Shown: positions 14,995 to 24,427 of the stretch, one piece after another
Position numbering within the stretch: the first letter of the stretch is position 1
Layout: the number at the start of each line of letters is the position of its first letter
NCBI RefSeq assembly: GCF_000473225.1
Contig: NZ_KI421509.1
Location: 1,714,483 to 1,778,482 of the forward strand
Direction of reading: 5' to 3'
From: Sedimentitalea nanhaiensis DSM 24252
GTDB lineage: Bacteria > Pseudomonadota > Alphaproteobacteria > Rhodobacterales > Rhodobacteraceae
Length of the DNA stretch: 64,000 bases
Position numbers and translations under genes: made by a program
Notes under the pieces: generated by a model
Databases searched by the model: none
What the model saw: the letters and a program-made list of their open reading frames with translations, nothing else
What the model was told of the DNA's origin: nothing

Positions 14995-15651
14995 TCAACG
15001 CAGATTGACCCGCAGCACTGCGGCGCTGGCAAAGGGTAAAAGAGCTACTGTTGCGGCGGTGATCCCGGCCAGCATCAACATCGGTGTCCCGGTATCCATG
15101 CCGACAGCGCCGCGCCGCGCGGCCTCGGCGCCAAAGATCAGCGTGGGGACATAAAGCGGCAAGACCAAAAGGGACAACAACAACCCGCCACGTTTCAGCC
15201 CCACCGTCAGCGCGGCACCAAAAGTGCCGATCACCGACAGTGCCGGGGTGCCAACCAGCAGTGAAACCACCAGCCAGGAAAATCCGGCGACCGGAAGGTT
15301 CAGCAACACGCCCAGCACCGGCGCGGCCAGAACAAGCGGCAACCCCGTTGTGATCCAATGCGCCAGCGCCTTGATCGTGACGACCGCCTCCAGCGGCAGC
15401 GGCGCGGTGGCCAGCAGATCCAGCGAGCCGTCCTCCCAATCCAGCGCCAGCAGACGATCCAGAGACAGCAGGCAGGCCAGCAGCGCGCCCAGCCACAGCA
15501 CACCGGGCGCAATGGTGGACAGCAGAGCCGATTGCGGCCCGACGCTGAACGGGACCATGACGGTAACGATCAGAAAAAACGCCAGGCCAAGGCCAAAACC
15601 GCCGCCAGCGCGAAAGGCCAGCTTCAGATCGCGCAGCAGCAAGGCAATCAC
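14995..15651 (-). CDS. ccmB: Haem exporter permease CcmB
   Basis: This 218-aa hydrophobic protein has six membrane helices, the normal length of CcmB. It contains the [13 protein letters not shown]-type loop and [14 protein letters not shown] region typical of the family. It is the membrane subunit working with CcmA and CcmC. Its ATG overlaps the ccmA stop by 4 nt. Confidence 0.94.
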   Translation of the reverse strand: MIALLLRDLKLAFRAGGGFGLGLAFFLIVTVMVPFSVGPQSALLSTIAPGVLWLGALLACLLSLDRLLALDWEDGSLDLLATAPLPLEAVVTIKALAHWITTGLPLVLAAPVLGVLLNLPVAGFSWLVVSLLVGTPALSVIGTFGAALTVGLKRGGLLLSLLVLPLYVPTLIFGAEAARRGAVGMDTGTPMLMLAGITAATVALLPFASAAVLRVNLR

Positions 15652-16262
15652 AGGAAATCTCCGTCGAAATCCGTGACCGGGCGGGGTTTGGCGCGAAACG
15701 GACCCACATCCAGCACGGCGGCATCCAATCCCAGGTCGATATGGGTGGCAATCAGCGCGCAGCCACCTTGGCTGAGGTGCGCACGCACCGCAGTGGCGAA
15801 CATGGCGACCGCGGAGACATCCAACGACACGGTGGGTTCATCCAGCACCCAGATCGGCCGCCCGGTAACCAGCAGGCGCGACAGCCCCAGACGCCGTTTT
15901 TGCCCCGCCGACAGGTTGCCTGCGTGGCGCGTCGCCAGATCGTTCAGCTCGAACGCCTCCAGTGCCGGTCGGATTTCCGCAGTGCCGAACACACTGGCCC
16001 AGAACGTCAGGTTTTCGGTTACGGTCAGCGTTGGCTTGATACCATCGGAATGACCGGCATAGGCGATGGTGTCCTCGGCCCCCGTGATGTGCCCGGACAG
16101 CGGTGGCTGCAGCCCCGCCAGCGTGCGCAGCAGCGTTGTCTTGCCAATGCCATTGGGGCCACGCACCACCAGCGCCGTGCCTGGGCGCAGATCAAAGCCC
16201 AGCCCCTGCAACACCGGAATGCCGCCCCGTGCGATGGACAAATCTGTGACAGTCAGGGTCAT
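15648..16262 (-). CDS. ccmA: Cytochrome c biogenesis ATPase CcmA
   Basis: This 204-aa ABC ATPase has Walker [10 protein letters not shown], signature LSAGQKRRL and Walker [14 protein letters not shown]. It is the short form typical of CcmA. ATP hydrolysis drives release of haem-loaded CcmE. The start at 16262 (MTLTVTDL) is preferred over a 38-codon extension that has no family similarity. It begins 47 bp after the Mth938-like gene. Confidence 0.95.
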   Translation of the reverse strand: MTLTVTDLSIARGGIPVLQGLGFDLRPGTALVVRGPNGIGKTTLLRTLAGLQPPLSGHITGAEDTIAYAGHSDGIKPTLTVTENLTFWASVFGTAEIRPALEAFELNDLATRHAGNLSAGQKRRLGLSRLLVTGRPIWVLDEPTVSLDVSAVAMFATAVRAHLSQGGCALIATHIDLGLDAAVLDVGPFRAKPRPVTDFDGDFL

Positions 16263-16309
16263 GCGGCTCGCATATCCGATTGCCGGGCGGCGAAAAAGAT
16301 CAAAGCAAC

Positions 16310-16663
16310 CTAAACCGGCAACAACGCCAATGCGACGCGGCGGCCCTCGGACAGAAGCACGTTGTAGGTGCGGCATGCCGAAGGCGAATTCATGACTTCC
16401 ACCCCCATGCCCGCGTCTTCGATCTCAGCGCGCAATGTCTTGGGGATATGGGCGATCTCGGCCCCTGTGCCGACAAACAGGACATCCACCCGACCCGCCA
16501 GCGCCACCAATGCGGCGCTGTCCTGATAGCCGCCCCAGGGTTTGGTTCCACTTGGGCCGGTCAACACCGCGCCTTTGTGGATCTGTCCGCCGATGCGGAA
16601 GAACCCCGGTCCGTAGCCTTCGACCGGGGTTGCATCGGAATAGGTGATTTCGGTCAGACGCAT
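16310..16663 (-). CDS. Mth938-like (DUF498) domain protein
   Basis: This is a 117-aa single-domain protein ([20 protein letters not shown]...). It has the Mth938-like pattern [15 protein letters not shown] and the final [22 protein letters not shown] region, related to NDUFAF3/AAMDC. The biochemical role is not settled in bacteria. In this order of organisms it commonly sits between secDF and ccmA, as here. The start at 16663 follows the upstream permease stop by 13 bp. Confidence 0.88.
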   Translation of the reverse strand: MRLTEITYSDATPVEGYGPGFFRIGGQIHKGAVLTGPSGTKPWGGYQDSAALVALAGRVDVLFVGTGAEIAHIPKTLRAEIEDAGMGVEVMNSPSACRTYNVLLSEGRRVALALLPV

Positions 16664-16676
16664 CCCGTTGGTTCCT

Positions 16677-17429
16677 TCAACTCCACACTGGCAGACCCAA
16701 CAGGGCCGAGGCGGCAATGATCGAATAGGCTACGGCGCGAAACACCCGCTCGGATTGCGGATTGAACAGGGCCGCGCCCATTCGGTTGGCCATCATATAT
16801 GGCACGGTCAGCACAAGCCCCGCAATGGCTGGCTCAAGCTGAAACAACCCAAGGACCCAGAACAGGCCCAGCATCAGCCCGTCGATCATCAGAAGATACA
16901 ACAGAAAGTTGGCCCGAATCGCAGAAATCGGTAATGTGCTTGCCATATAAAGCATGATGACCGGTGGCCCCGCGACACCGATGGATCCGCTGAGAAACCC
17001 ACCCAACGCACCGGTTCCAAGAACCATCGGGGGCGTCAGGCTGCCATGATAGCGCCAGCCCAGCATCAGCACCACCAAAAGGCCCAGCACCACGACCGAG
17101 ACCGCCCAGCTGAAAATTTGTGGCGACATATGCGCAAGGGCAAACACTCCAAGCGGCATTGCAAACACCGCCCCCAGTGCCAGCCGCGCCACATCCGGGC
17201 GGGTACCGTTGTGCAGCGCCGAGCGCAGGTTAGGCAGAGGGCCGAACAGCTCGACCGTTGTCAGAAAGATGATCGCGCCCACCGGGCTGAATACCGTACT
17301 GGCCACCGGCATGATGATCATGGCACTGCCGAACCCGGAAAATCCGCGCACCAACCCGGCCACGATCACCGTCAGCAACATCCATCCCAGACCCGGCAGC
17401 GCCAGTGCCTCGGACAGGACGTCAGGCAT
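16677..17429 (-). CDS. TSUP/TauE-family membrane permease
   Basis: This 250-aa protein has about eight membrane helices, with the TSUP patterns LVRGFSGFGSAMIIMP near the N-terminus and GFLSGSIGVAGPPVIMLYM in the second half. TSUP proteins export or import small sulfur or organic anions such as sulfite and sulfoacetate; the substrate here is unknown. The ATG at 17429 overlaps the secF stop by 8 nt, so it is co-translated with secF. Confidence 0.9.
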   Translation of the reverse strand: MPDVLSEALALPGLGWMLLTVIVAGLVRGFSGFGSAMIIMPVASTVFSPVGAIIFLTTVELFGPLPNLRSALHNGTRPDVARLALGAVFAMPLGVFALAHMSPQIFSWAVSVVVLGLLVVLMLGWRYHGSLTPPMVLGTGALGGFLSGSIGVAGPPVIMLYMASTLPISAIRANFLLYLLMIDGLMLGLFWVLGLFQLEPAIAGLVLTVPYMMANRMGAALFNPQSERVFRAVAYSIIAASALLGLPVWS

Positions 17430-18390
17430 CCACGTTCGCGAACTGATTGCCCGACGTATTGCTGGGCTTGGACCAATCGCGTTTGACACCCAGATACAGC
17501 AGGATGCTGGAGGCCACGAAGATCGATGAATAGGTGCCCACGATCACGCCCCAGATCATCGCAAAGACAAAGCCCCGGATCACATCCCCACCCAGCACAA
17601 ACAACGAAATCAACGCCAGCAAGGTCGTGAACGACGTCATGAACGTTCGGCTGAGGGTTTCGTTGATCGACAGGTTCAACACCTCGGGCAGCGACTTTTT
17701 CTTGTATTTGCGCAGGTTTTCCCGCACCCGGTCGAAAACGACCACGGTATCGTTAAGGGAATAGCCGACGATGGTGAGCAAGGCCGCAATGATGGCGAGG
17801 TCAAACTTGATCTGAAGTTCGGAAAAGATGCCAATGGTCAGGATCACGTCATGCACCAGCGCCACGACCGCGGCCAGCGCGAACTGCCATTCGAACCGCA
17901 GCCAGATATAGACCAGCACCGCCGCAATCGCCAACACCACGGCCAGCACTGCCGTCTGAATCAGCTCGCCCGACACTTTTGGCCCCACAGATTCGACCGA
18001 GACAAATTTGATTTCCGGTGCCACGGCCTTCAATGCAGCCTCGACCAACGCGATCTTGTCGGCGGTCACAGCCTCTTCATCGGCCTGCGCCTGAATGCGG
18101 ATCATCGCGACGTTCTGATCATCGCCAAAGGCCGGATCGAAAACCTCGCTGATCACCACATCGCCCAGTTCCAGCTGCGCCAAGGCCGCCCGATAGGCAC
18201 CCACATCGATCGGCTGTACGCTTTCCGTGCGGATCGTCGTGCCGCCACGGAAATCTATACCATAATTCAGCCCGCGAACCATGAACGAGCCAAATGCCAA
18301 CAGCATCAGGAAGGTCGAAAGGCCCAACCATCGTTTCCAGTTCTTGAAGAAGTCGACCGAGGTGTTTTGCCGGACAAGTTTCAGTCGCAT
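17422..18390 (-). CDS. secF: Protein translocase subunit SecF
   Basis: This 322-aa protein has six membrane helices, the N-terminal VDFFKNWKRWLGLS and NYGIDFRGGTTI motifs, and the C-terminal SIGxxDxxVVFDRVRENLR-like motif (LNDTVVVFDRVRE). It partners SecD in using proton motive force to pull proteins through SecYEG. The ATG at 18390 lies 1 bp after the secD stop; a longer in-frame start is rejected for lack of family similarity. Confidence 0.96.
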   Translation of the reverse strand: MRLKLVRQNTSVDFFKNWKRWLGLSTFLMLLAFGSFMVRGLNYGIDFRGGTTIRTESVQPIDVGAYRAALAQLELGDVVISEVFDPAFGDDQNVAMIRIQAQADEEAVTADKIALVEAALKAVAPEIKFVSVESVGPKVSGELIQTAVLAVVLAIAAVLVYIWLRFEWQFALAAVVALVHDVILTIGIFSELQIKFDLAIIAALLTIVGYSLNDTVVVFDRVRENLRKYKKKSLPEVLNLSINETLSRTFMTSFTTLLALISLFVLGGDVIRGFVFAMIWGVIVGTYSSIFVASSILLYLGVKRDWSKPSNTSGNQFANVDA

Positions 18391-18391
18391 A

Positions 18392-20053
18392 TCAGACCTC
18401 GATGGTTTTGGGGCGGCGGCGGTCGTACCACATGACAATGATCAACCGCGTGACATAGATCGCCGTGAAGACCGAGGTCAGAATCCCCAGCCCCAGGGTG
18501 ATGGCAAACCCGCGCACAGGCCCGGAGCCGATGGCAAACAGGATGACCGCGGTGATGAAGGTGGTGATATTGGCGTCCAGAATAGCGCTCAGCGCCTTTT
18601 CATACCCCAGTTCGATAGCCCGTGCCGGCCCGCGCGAGGTTTTCAGCTCTTCGCGGATCCGCTCGAACACCAGCACGTTGGCATCAACCGCCATCCCCAC
18701 CGTCAGAACGATCCCGGCAATGCCCGGCAAGGTCAGCGTGGCGCCGATCAGCGACAGCAGGCCAAAGATCAACGCGACATTCAGGATCAGGGCGATATTG
18801 GCAAAGATGCCGAACAGCCCATAACTGAGCGCCATAAAGACCAGAACCGCGACGAAGGCGACCATCGTGGCAATGCGCCCGGCCTCGATGCTATCCTGCC
18901 CCAGCTCCGGGCCGATGGTGCGCTCTTCCAGGAATTCCAGCCGGGCAGGCAGCGCACCGGCACGCAGCAGAACCGCCAGGTTGGTGCTTTCCTCGACGGT
19001 GAAATTACCGGTGATAATGCCCGAGCCGCCGGGAATGTGGCTTTGGATCACCGGGGCGCTGATCACCTCGTCATCCAGCACGATGGCAAAGGGGCTGCCA
19101 ATGTTTTCGGCCGTATAGTCGCCGAATTTGCGCGCGCCAGAGGTGTTAAAGCGGAAATTCACCGCCGGACGGCCGTTCTGGTCGAATGCGGGTTGGGCAT
19201 CGACCAGTTCTTCGCCCGTCACGACAGGGGCGGATTCCAGCGTGTAATAGACGCCTTCATCTTCCAGCGCGGGCACCAGTTTATTGCCGACACCGGGGTT
19301 GGCATTGGCATCGGAGCCGCGCCCGACCACAGGGTTAAAGGTGAGCTGTGCGGTGGTGCCGATGATCTCTTTGAGTTCCGAGGCGCTGCCGATGCCGGGC
19401 ACCTGGATCAGAATGCGGTCCTTGCCCTGACGTTGGATCGTCGGTTCGCGGGTGCCGACCTCGTCGATACGGCGGCGGATGATTTCCAGCGACTGGCTCA
19501 CGGTGCGATCGTCGCTGGCCAGTTTCTCGGCTTCGGACAGGCTGACAATCAGCGTGTCGCCCTCACCGCGCACTTCGATATCGGTCGAGCCGACGCCGGT
19601 CAGGGTCTGGATCGGACGCGCCAGATCGCGCACCACTTGCAATGCGCGGGCCATGCCCTCGGGTTGGCTGATCCTGACATGAATCTCTTGCGGATCGGAG
19701 GGTTGCAGACGGATTGTGCCAATCTCGGCACGCTCGGGGCGCAATGCGTCGCGGATTTCCGGCCACATGGCCTCCATCCGGCTGGCATAGACATCCGCGA
19801 CCTCGACCTCGGCCAGCAGATGCGCGCCGCCGCGCAGATCCAGCCCCAGGTTGACCAGCGCCGAAGGCATCCAGTTGGGCCATTCGGCAACCTGTTCGGC
19901 CAGGGCCGGGGTCTCGCCGCCGACCTCGATTGCGGCGAGCGCATCGTTATGCTGCTCGACCCGAGAGTAGAACGCGTTTGGCAGCGCCAGCCACAGCCCG
20001 ACCGCGCAGGTCAGCCAGATCAGCACCTTCTTCCAGAGTTCGAATTGCAGCAT
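18392..20053 (-). CDS. secD: Protein translocase subunit SecD
   Basis: This 553-aa protein has an N-terminal helix (about 8-27), the LGLDLRGGAHLL motif (about 69-80), a large periplasmic region, and five more membrane helices with GMAVDANVLVFERIREE near the C-terminus. The length is normal for alphaproteobacteria. It acts with SecF and YajC at the SecYEG channel. Confidence 0.97.
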   Translation of the reverse strand: MLQFELWKKVLIWLTCAVGLWLALPNAFYSRVEQHNDALAAIEVGGETPALAEQVAEWPNWMPSALVNLGLDLRGGAHLLAEVEVADVYASRMEAMWPEIRDALRPERAEIGTIRLQPSDPQEIHVRISQPEGMARALQVVRDLARPIQTLTGVGSTDIEVRGEGDTLIVSLSEAEKLASDDRTVSQSLEIIRRRIDEVGTREPTIQRQGKDRILIQVPGIGSASELKEIIGTTAQLTFNPVVGRGSDANANPGVGNKLVPALEDEGVYYTLESAPVVTGEELVDAQPAFDQNGRPAVNFRFNTSGARKFGDYTAENIGSPFAIVLDDEVISAPVIQSHIPGGSGIITGNFTVEESTNLAVLLRAGALPARLEFLEERTIGPELGQDSIEAGRIATMVAFVAVLVFMALSYGLFGIFANIALILNVALIFGLLSLIGATLTLPGIAGIVLTVGMAVDANVLVFERIREELKTSRGPARAIELGYEKALSAILDANITTFITAVILFAIGSGPVRGFAITLGLGILTSVFTAIYVTRLIIVMWYDRRRPKTIEV

Positions 20054-20085
20054 TTCCCAGCCTTGTCAGTGGGTTGAAAGGTGGG

Positions 20086-20370
20086 TCAGGTGGCCGGTTC
20101 GGTTTTGCTGAGGACGGTGGCGATGGTCGACTTGACCACGCGCACCTTGATGCCATCGGCCACTTCGACCTCGACTTCGTTGTCATCCTTGACCTTGACC
20201 ACCTTGCCGATGATGCCACCCTGGGTGATCACCTGATCGCCACGGCGCAGGGCCTCGACCATGGCCTGATGCTGTTTGACCTTTTTCTGCTGCGGGCGGA
20301 TCAGCAGGAAGTACATGATCGCGAAGATCAGGATGAGCGGGAGAAACTGGCCGAGCGCGCCAACGTCCAT
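20086..20370 (-). CDS. yajC: Preprotein translocase subunit YajC
   Basis: This 94-aa protein has one membrane helix followed by the family hallmark FLLIRPQQKKVKQHQAMV and GDQVITQGGIIGKV. It is an accessory of the SecDF complex. AAGGA lies about 8 nt before the ATG at 20370; the longer frame upstream is not used. It is the first gene of the yajC-secD-secF-ccm run. Confidence 0.96.
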   Translation of the reverse strand: MDVGALGQFLPLILIFAIMYFLLIRPQQKKVKQHQAMVEALRRGDQVITQGGIIGKVVKVKDDNEVEVEVADGIKVRVVKSTIATVLSKTEPAT

Positions 20371-20595
20371 GGGATGTTCCTTTTGTCTGAACTGCGGACC
20401 CCTGCCCGCGATTTCGGCGATACCTATGCGCAGAACCGGGGCTTTGCAAGGCGGGGCGATGCGCAAAAGCGGCGTATGACGGGCGTACATACCCTGTACA
20501 TACCGCCTTCATACCCGCGTGCGGCCCGTGCGCCGCTTGGCAGTGCCCCGATTGCGCTGCATTGTGTGAGGGATTGGTCAAGGGCGGAGATCCTG

Positions 20596-21747
20596 TTGAA
20601 ACACGACAAACCCGATTTGCTCGACTGGCTGGGCCTGCGTCACAAACCGGATTTTTCCAATGCGCGATGGCTGGGCGGGTTGGTCGCAACCACTGCGTCG
20701 GCGCTATTCCTTTTGCTCTTGATCGGCACCGTGATCGAGTTTGTCAAAGCGTCATGGAGCGATGACCCCGACGCAGTAGCCCTGCGCAACGCGGGGCTTG
20801 TTCTGGCTGCGATTGCCGGCATTCCGTTTCTGATCTGGCGCGCCGTGGTCGCCCAGAAACAGGCAGATGTGGCGGAACAGGCGCTGTTCAATGACAAGCT
20901 GAAGGCGGCGGCGGACGATCTGCATGCGCGCCGCGAGATCAAGCGCAAGAACCGGTTGCAGGACGCGACCGAGCGGGATTTCATCGAGGACGACATAGTG
21001 CGCCGCGTCGCCGCCATCGACCGGCTGGAGGGGCTGGCCGAGGAACGCCCGTCAGAAGCCCCCAGAATTGCCCGCCTGCTCTGCGTCTACCTGCGGCATC
21101 TGTCCAAAGGGATCACACCAGACAACGAGGAACACCCCCGCGCCGATATGGAGGCGGCGGCGCAGACCATCGGGCGGATGAAAATGATCCCGGGCGTGGA
21201 GACCGATAAGGTGGTGATCGACTTGCGGGGGGCGAATCTGGCGGGGTTCGATTTATCGGGATTATGTTTTGATGGGGCGCTACTGCACAAGAGCCATTTG
21301 ATCGGAACGATTCTGCGAAAAACAAAACTTCGAAATGCGCTTCTGTATGAATGTGACTTACAACCTGCCGATATGCGCAAAACGCGCCTTGAAGGAGCCA
21401 GATTTTGGAAGGTCCGTTTTGACTTCAAGCCGGGTGAAGAAAAACAACTATTAAATGCACGCTTGCGCGGCGCGGCATTCAGCGAAACACGGTTGACGAT
21501 GCCAATCATCATAGGCCTGAAAGAAAGACCTGTATTCCTCGATAGTTCAGTGATCGAGGCTTCGTGGTCCGACCTTCATGTTTGGGAGACCACAGTAGAA
21601 ATGGACCTGGAGCCGGGCGAGCTTCGGGAAAGAATTCGCAGTGAACTGAATTTCCCCGCAATGGATAGTTGGCACAGTGCATATTTAGCTTGGCGCGCGT
21701 GGCAGAAGGAGATCGGGTTCGATCCCGACGACCCGTCTACGTGGTGA
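20596..21747 (+). CDS. Membrane-anchored pentapeptide-repeat protein
   Basis: This 383-aa protein has two membrane helices (about 23-45 and 58-78), a charged coiled coil (about 80-130) and a helical segment. A pentapeptide-repeat solenoid follows (about 215-300: LRGANLAGFDLSG, then ALLHKSHLIGTILR and LEGARFWKVRF). No ATG fits. The best start is TTG at 20596, with GGGCGGAG 6 nt upstream. The architecture resembles hypothetical membrane proteins of Rhodobacteraceae, and the function is unknown. It diverges from yajC across 225 bp that contain a repeated CATACC pattern near 20484-20516. Confidence 0.82.
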   Translation: MKHDKPDLLDWLGLRHKPDFSNARWLGGLVATTASALFLLLLIGTVIEFVKASWSDDPDAVALRNAGLVLAAIAGIPFLIWRAVVAQKQADVAEQALFNDKLKAAADDLHARREIKRKNRLQDATERDFIEDDIVRRVAAIDRLEGLAEERPSEAPRIARLLCVYLRHLSKGITPDNEEHPRADMEAAAQTIGRMKMIPGVETDKVVIDLRGANLAGFDLSGLCFDGALLHKSHLIGTILRKTKLRNALLYECDLQPADMRKTRLEGARFWKVRFDFKPGEEKQLLNARLRGAAFSETRLTMPIIIGLKERPVFLDSSVIEASWSDLHVWETTVEMDLEPGELRERIRSELNFPAMDSWHSAYLAWRAWQKEIGFDPDDPSTW

Positions 21748-21780
21748 GGGCGGTCCCCACCCGAGTGCCGGACGGGGGCT

Positions 21781-21799
21781 GCCCGTGGTTCCCACGGGC
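21781..21799 (+). terminator. Hairpin after pentapeptide gene
   Basis: GCCCGTGG and CCACGGGC form a perfect 8-bp stem with a 3-nt loop, 34 bp after the stop at 21747. The following bases are only weakly T-rich (GCATTTCG). It is probably a transcription terminator separating this gene from serS. Confidence 0.6.
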
Positions 21800-21898
21800 T
21801 GGGCATTTCGATCGGGGCGGTTGAAAGGGGACTCTACCGTTGCCGGGATTGTTGAGGCATAAGGCGACAAAACCGACTCAGTGCCGAGGACCGAGCCC

Positions 21899-23191
21899 AT
21901 GCATGACATTCGTACCATCCGCGACAATCCGCACGCCTTTGATGCCGCCCTGGCGCGGCGCGGCGATGAACCGGTGTCGGATAGCTTGCTGGCGCTGGAC
22001 GGCGAGCGGCGGGCCAGGATTCAGGCCAGCGAGACGGCGCAGGCCGAGCAGAACAAGGCCTCCAAAGAGGTCGGCGCGGCCAAGGCGCGCGGCGATGAGG
22101 CCGAATTCGAGCGGCTGCGCGCGCTGGTGGCCGAGAAAAAGGCCGAGGTAGCCGCACTGGCCGCCGAGGCCAAGGACCTGGACGCACAGCTGAGCGACAT
22201 GCTGGCACGCATCGCCAACCTGCCGGCCGAGGATGTGCCGGAGGGGGCGGATGAGACCGAAAACGTCGAGGTCAACCGCTGGGGCTCGCCGCGCGCGTTC
22301 GATTTCACCCCGAAAGAGCATTTCGAGATCGGCGGTGTCGCCGGTGCGATGGATTTCGAGATCGCCGCCAAGATCAGCGGCAGCCGGTTTGTGGTACTGC
22401 GCGGCGCCGTGGCACGCATTCACCGCGCGCTGGCGCAGTTCATGATCGACACCCATGTGGACAAGAACGGGCTGACCGAGGTTCAGACGCCGGTTCTGGT
22501 GCGCGACGAGGCGATGTATGGCACCGATAAACTGCCCAAGTTCGGCGAGGACAGCTATCAGACTACCAATGGCTGGTGGCTGGTGCCCACCTCCGAGGTG
22601 CCGCTGACCTATTCGGTGGCGGGCGATATTCTGGAGGCGGGCGCGCTGCCGATCCGGATGACGGCGCATACGCTGTGTTTTCGCAGCGAGGCGGGCAGCG
22701 CGGGCAAGGATACCTCGGGGATGTTGCGTCAGCACCAGTTCGAGAAGGTCGAGATGGTGTCGGTGACGCATCCCGACGACAGCGACGCCGAGCAAAAGCG
22801 CATGTTGCGCTGTGCGGAAGGATTGCTGGAACAGTTGGGCGTGCCGTACCGCACGGTGATCCTGTGCACCGGCGACATGGGGTTCGGGGCGCGGCGGACC
22901 TATGACATCGAAGCCTGGTTGCCGGGGCAGGATGCCTATCGCGAGATTTCCAGCGTCTCGACCACCGGCGATTTTCAGGCCCGGCGGATGAACGCCCGGT
23001 TCCGTCCCGAAGGCGGTGGCAAGCCGGCGTTTGTGCATACGCTGAACGGGTCCGGGCTGGCGGTGGGGCGGTGCCTGATCGCGGTGCTGGAAAACGGCCA
23101 GCAGGCCGACGGCTCGGTGACCCTGCCCGAGGTTCTGGCGCCCTATCTGGGCGGGCGACTGACGCTGACCGCGGACGGTCGGCTGGCCTGA
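21899..23191 (+). CDS. serS: Seryl-tRNA synthetase
   Basis: This 430-aa class II synthetase has an N-terminal antiparallel coiled-coil tRNA arm (about 25-105). It also shows motif 2 FRSEAGSAG followed by [12 protein letters not shown], and motif 3 [10 protein letters not shown]. It charges tRNA-Ser and tRNA-Sec. The ATG at 21899 is preferred over one six codons upstream, since [11 protein letters not shown] is the family start. Confidence 0.98.
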   Translation: MHDIRTIRDNPHAFDAALARRGDEPVSDSLLALDGERRARIQASETAQAEQNKASKEVGAAKARGDEAEFERLRALVAEKKAEVAALAAEAKDLDAQLSDMLARIANLPAEDVPEGADETENVEVNRWGSPRAFDFTPKEHFEIGGVAGAMDFEIAAKISGSRFVVLRGAVARIHRALAQFMIDTHVDKNGLTEVQTPVLVRDEAMYGTDKLPKFGEDSYQTTNGWWLVPTSEVPLTYSVAGDILEAGALPIRMTAHTLCFRSEAGSAGKDTSGMLRQHQFEKVEMVSVTHPDDSDAEQKRMLRCAEGLLEQLGVPYRTVILCTGDMGFGARRTYDIEAWLPGQDAYREISSVSTTGDFQARRMNARFRPEGGGKPAFVHTLNGSGLAVGRCLIAVLENGQQADGSVTLPEVLAPYLGGRLTLTADGRLA

Positions 23192-23303
23192 TCGAGGCGG
23201 CATATGGCGCTTTGCGTCTAACCTGTCTCAGCCAACGCGGCCTGAAATCAGAGATTTTAGCGCGCTACGCGATGCGTGAGTTTCGGGAAAAACGCGAAGC
23301 GCC

Positions 23304-24293
23304 CTAGCGCGCGGTGGCGGTTTGGCCAGCGCGCCGCGCGGATTTGGGGAACGGCACCAGACGGTTAGCGTCTTCGTCCCAGAGTTTCAGGTTCAGCGCG
23401 GCCACGGCCTCGGGGAATTTGATCCGGCGCGGCGCGCAGTCCTCGGGCAGGCTGTAGTGGCAGGCGCGCAACCGATAGGACGGGATACGCGCGTTCAGGT
23501 GGTGGATGTCGTGCAGGGTGATGCAGGCCACCGCAGTATCGAACCACCAACCGAAATCCAGACACGAGCTGCCCTGAAGCGCGGCCAGTTGCGGGTCGAG
23601 ATCCGGGCGGCGGTCCCAGTAGGTGTCTTCGAAATTGTGTTGCAGGTAGACCAGGAACACGCCCAGCATGCCGCCCAGCATCGAGGCGATGAAATAGATG
23701 CCAAGACCCTGCCAGCCAGACAGCGCATAGATCAGCCCGACCCAGGCCAGCACCGAGATATTGTGCAGCACGACGCCCTTCCAGCCAAAGCGCAGGGTGT
23801 TCTTGGGCCAGCGGTAGCGGATGAAATAGGTGAACAGCGCCCCCAGCGGCACCAGGATGAACGGGTTGCGATACAGCCGGTATTGCAGCCGTTTCCAGAA
23901 CCCGGCGGCGTTCCATTCGCGCAGGGTCATGGTGTGGATCTCGCCGGTATCGCGATGTTCCAGATTGCCCACCCCCGCATGGTGCAGGTTGTGGTTCTGT
24001 TTCATCACCTCGAACGGGGCAAAGGTAAAGGGCGACAGGGCATGGCCCGCCAGTTCGTTCTGGGTACGGGTTTCAAACAGCGAATGGTGCCCGGTGTCAT
24101 GTTGCAGCACGTAAAGCCGCACGGCGGAAAACGCGTGCACGACCATGGCGGGGACCATCACCGGCCAGTTGCCCGATTGGGTGATCGCCAGCCAGAGCGA
24201 GGTGAAATAGACCGCAAATGTGCCAAGGAAGCTGAGCGCGGCGCGGCGGTTGTCCTTGCCGCAATAGTGGCGGGTGTGTTCGCGAAGGTTCAT
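23304..24293 (-). CDS. Membrane fatty acid desaturase
   Basis: This 329-aa integral membrane protein carries the three histidine boxes of class I fatty acid desaturases: HDTGHH (about 66-71), HNLHH (about 102-106) and HDIHH (about 267-271). It should introduce a double bond into acyl lipids, using a di-iron centre. The ATG at 24293 (MNLREHTRHYC) is chosen over a longer non-conserved start. The regiospecificity cannot be read from the sequence. Confidence 0.92.
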   Translation of the reverse strand: MNLREHTRHYCGKDNRRAALSFLGTFAVYFTSLWLAITQSGNWPVMVPAMVVHAFSAVRLYVLQHDTGHHSLFETRTQNELAGHALSPFTFAPFEVMKQNHNLHHAGVGNLEHRDTGEIHTMTLREWNAAGFWKRLQYRLYRNPFILVPLGALFTYFIRYRWPKNTLRFGWKGVVLHNISVLAWVGLIYALSGWQGLGIYFIASMLGGMLGVFLVYLQHNFEDTYWDRRPDLDPQLAALQGSSCLDFGWWFDTAVACITLHDIHHLNARIPSYRLRACHYSLPEDCAPRRIKFPEAVAALNLKLWDEDANRLVPFPKSARRAGQTATAR

Positions 24294-24427
24294 AACATCC
24301 CCTGAATCCGAACCGGCGCACCCCGCCGGATCCGATGACGAGCCTCTTTGCAAGGATTCTGCCAAAATTCCGGTCGGGTTTCAATCGTTTGTCGGTTCCA
24401 TCTGCGTCCGGCGGCAATCCGCCGCTG

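Noticed and set aside
18281-20077. Long plus-strand frame opposite secD
   Set aside because: secD is certain from conserved motifs; the other frame is a compositional shadow.
20484-20516. Threefold CATACC pattern upstream of the pentapeptide gene
   Set aside because: Too short and irregular to be called an operator or a repeat array.
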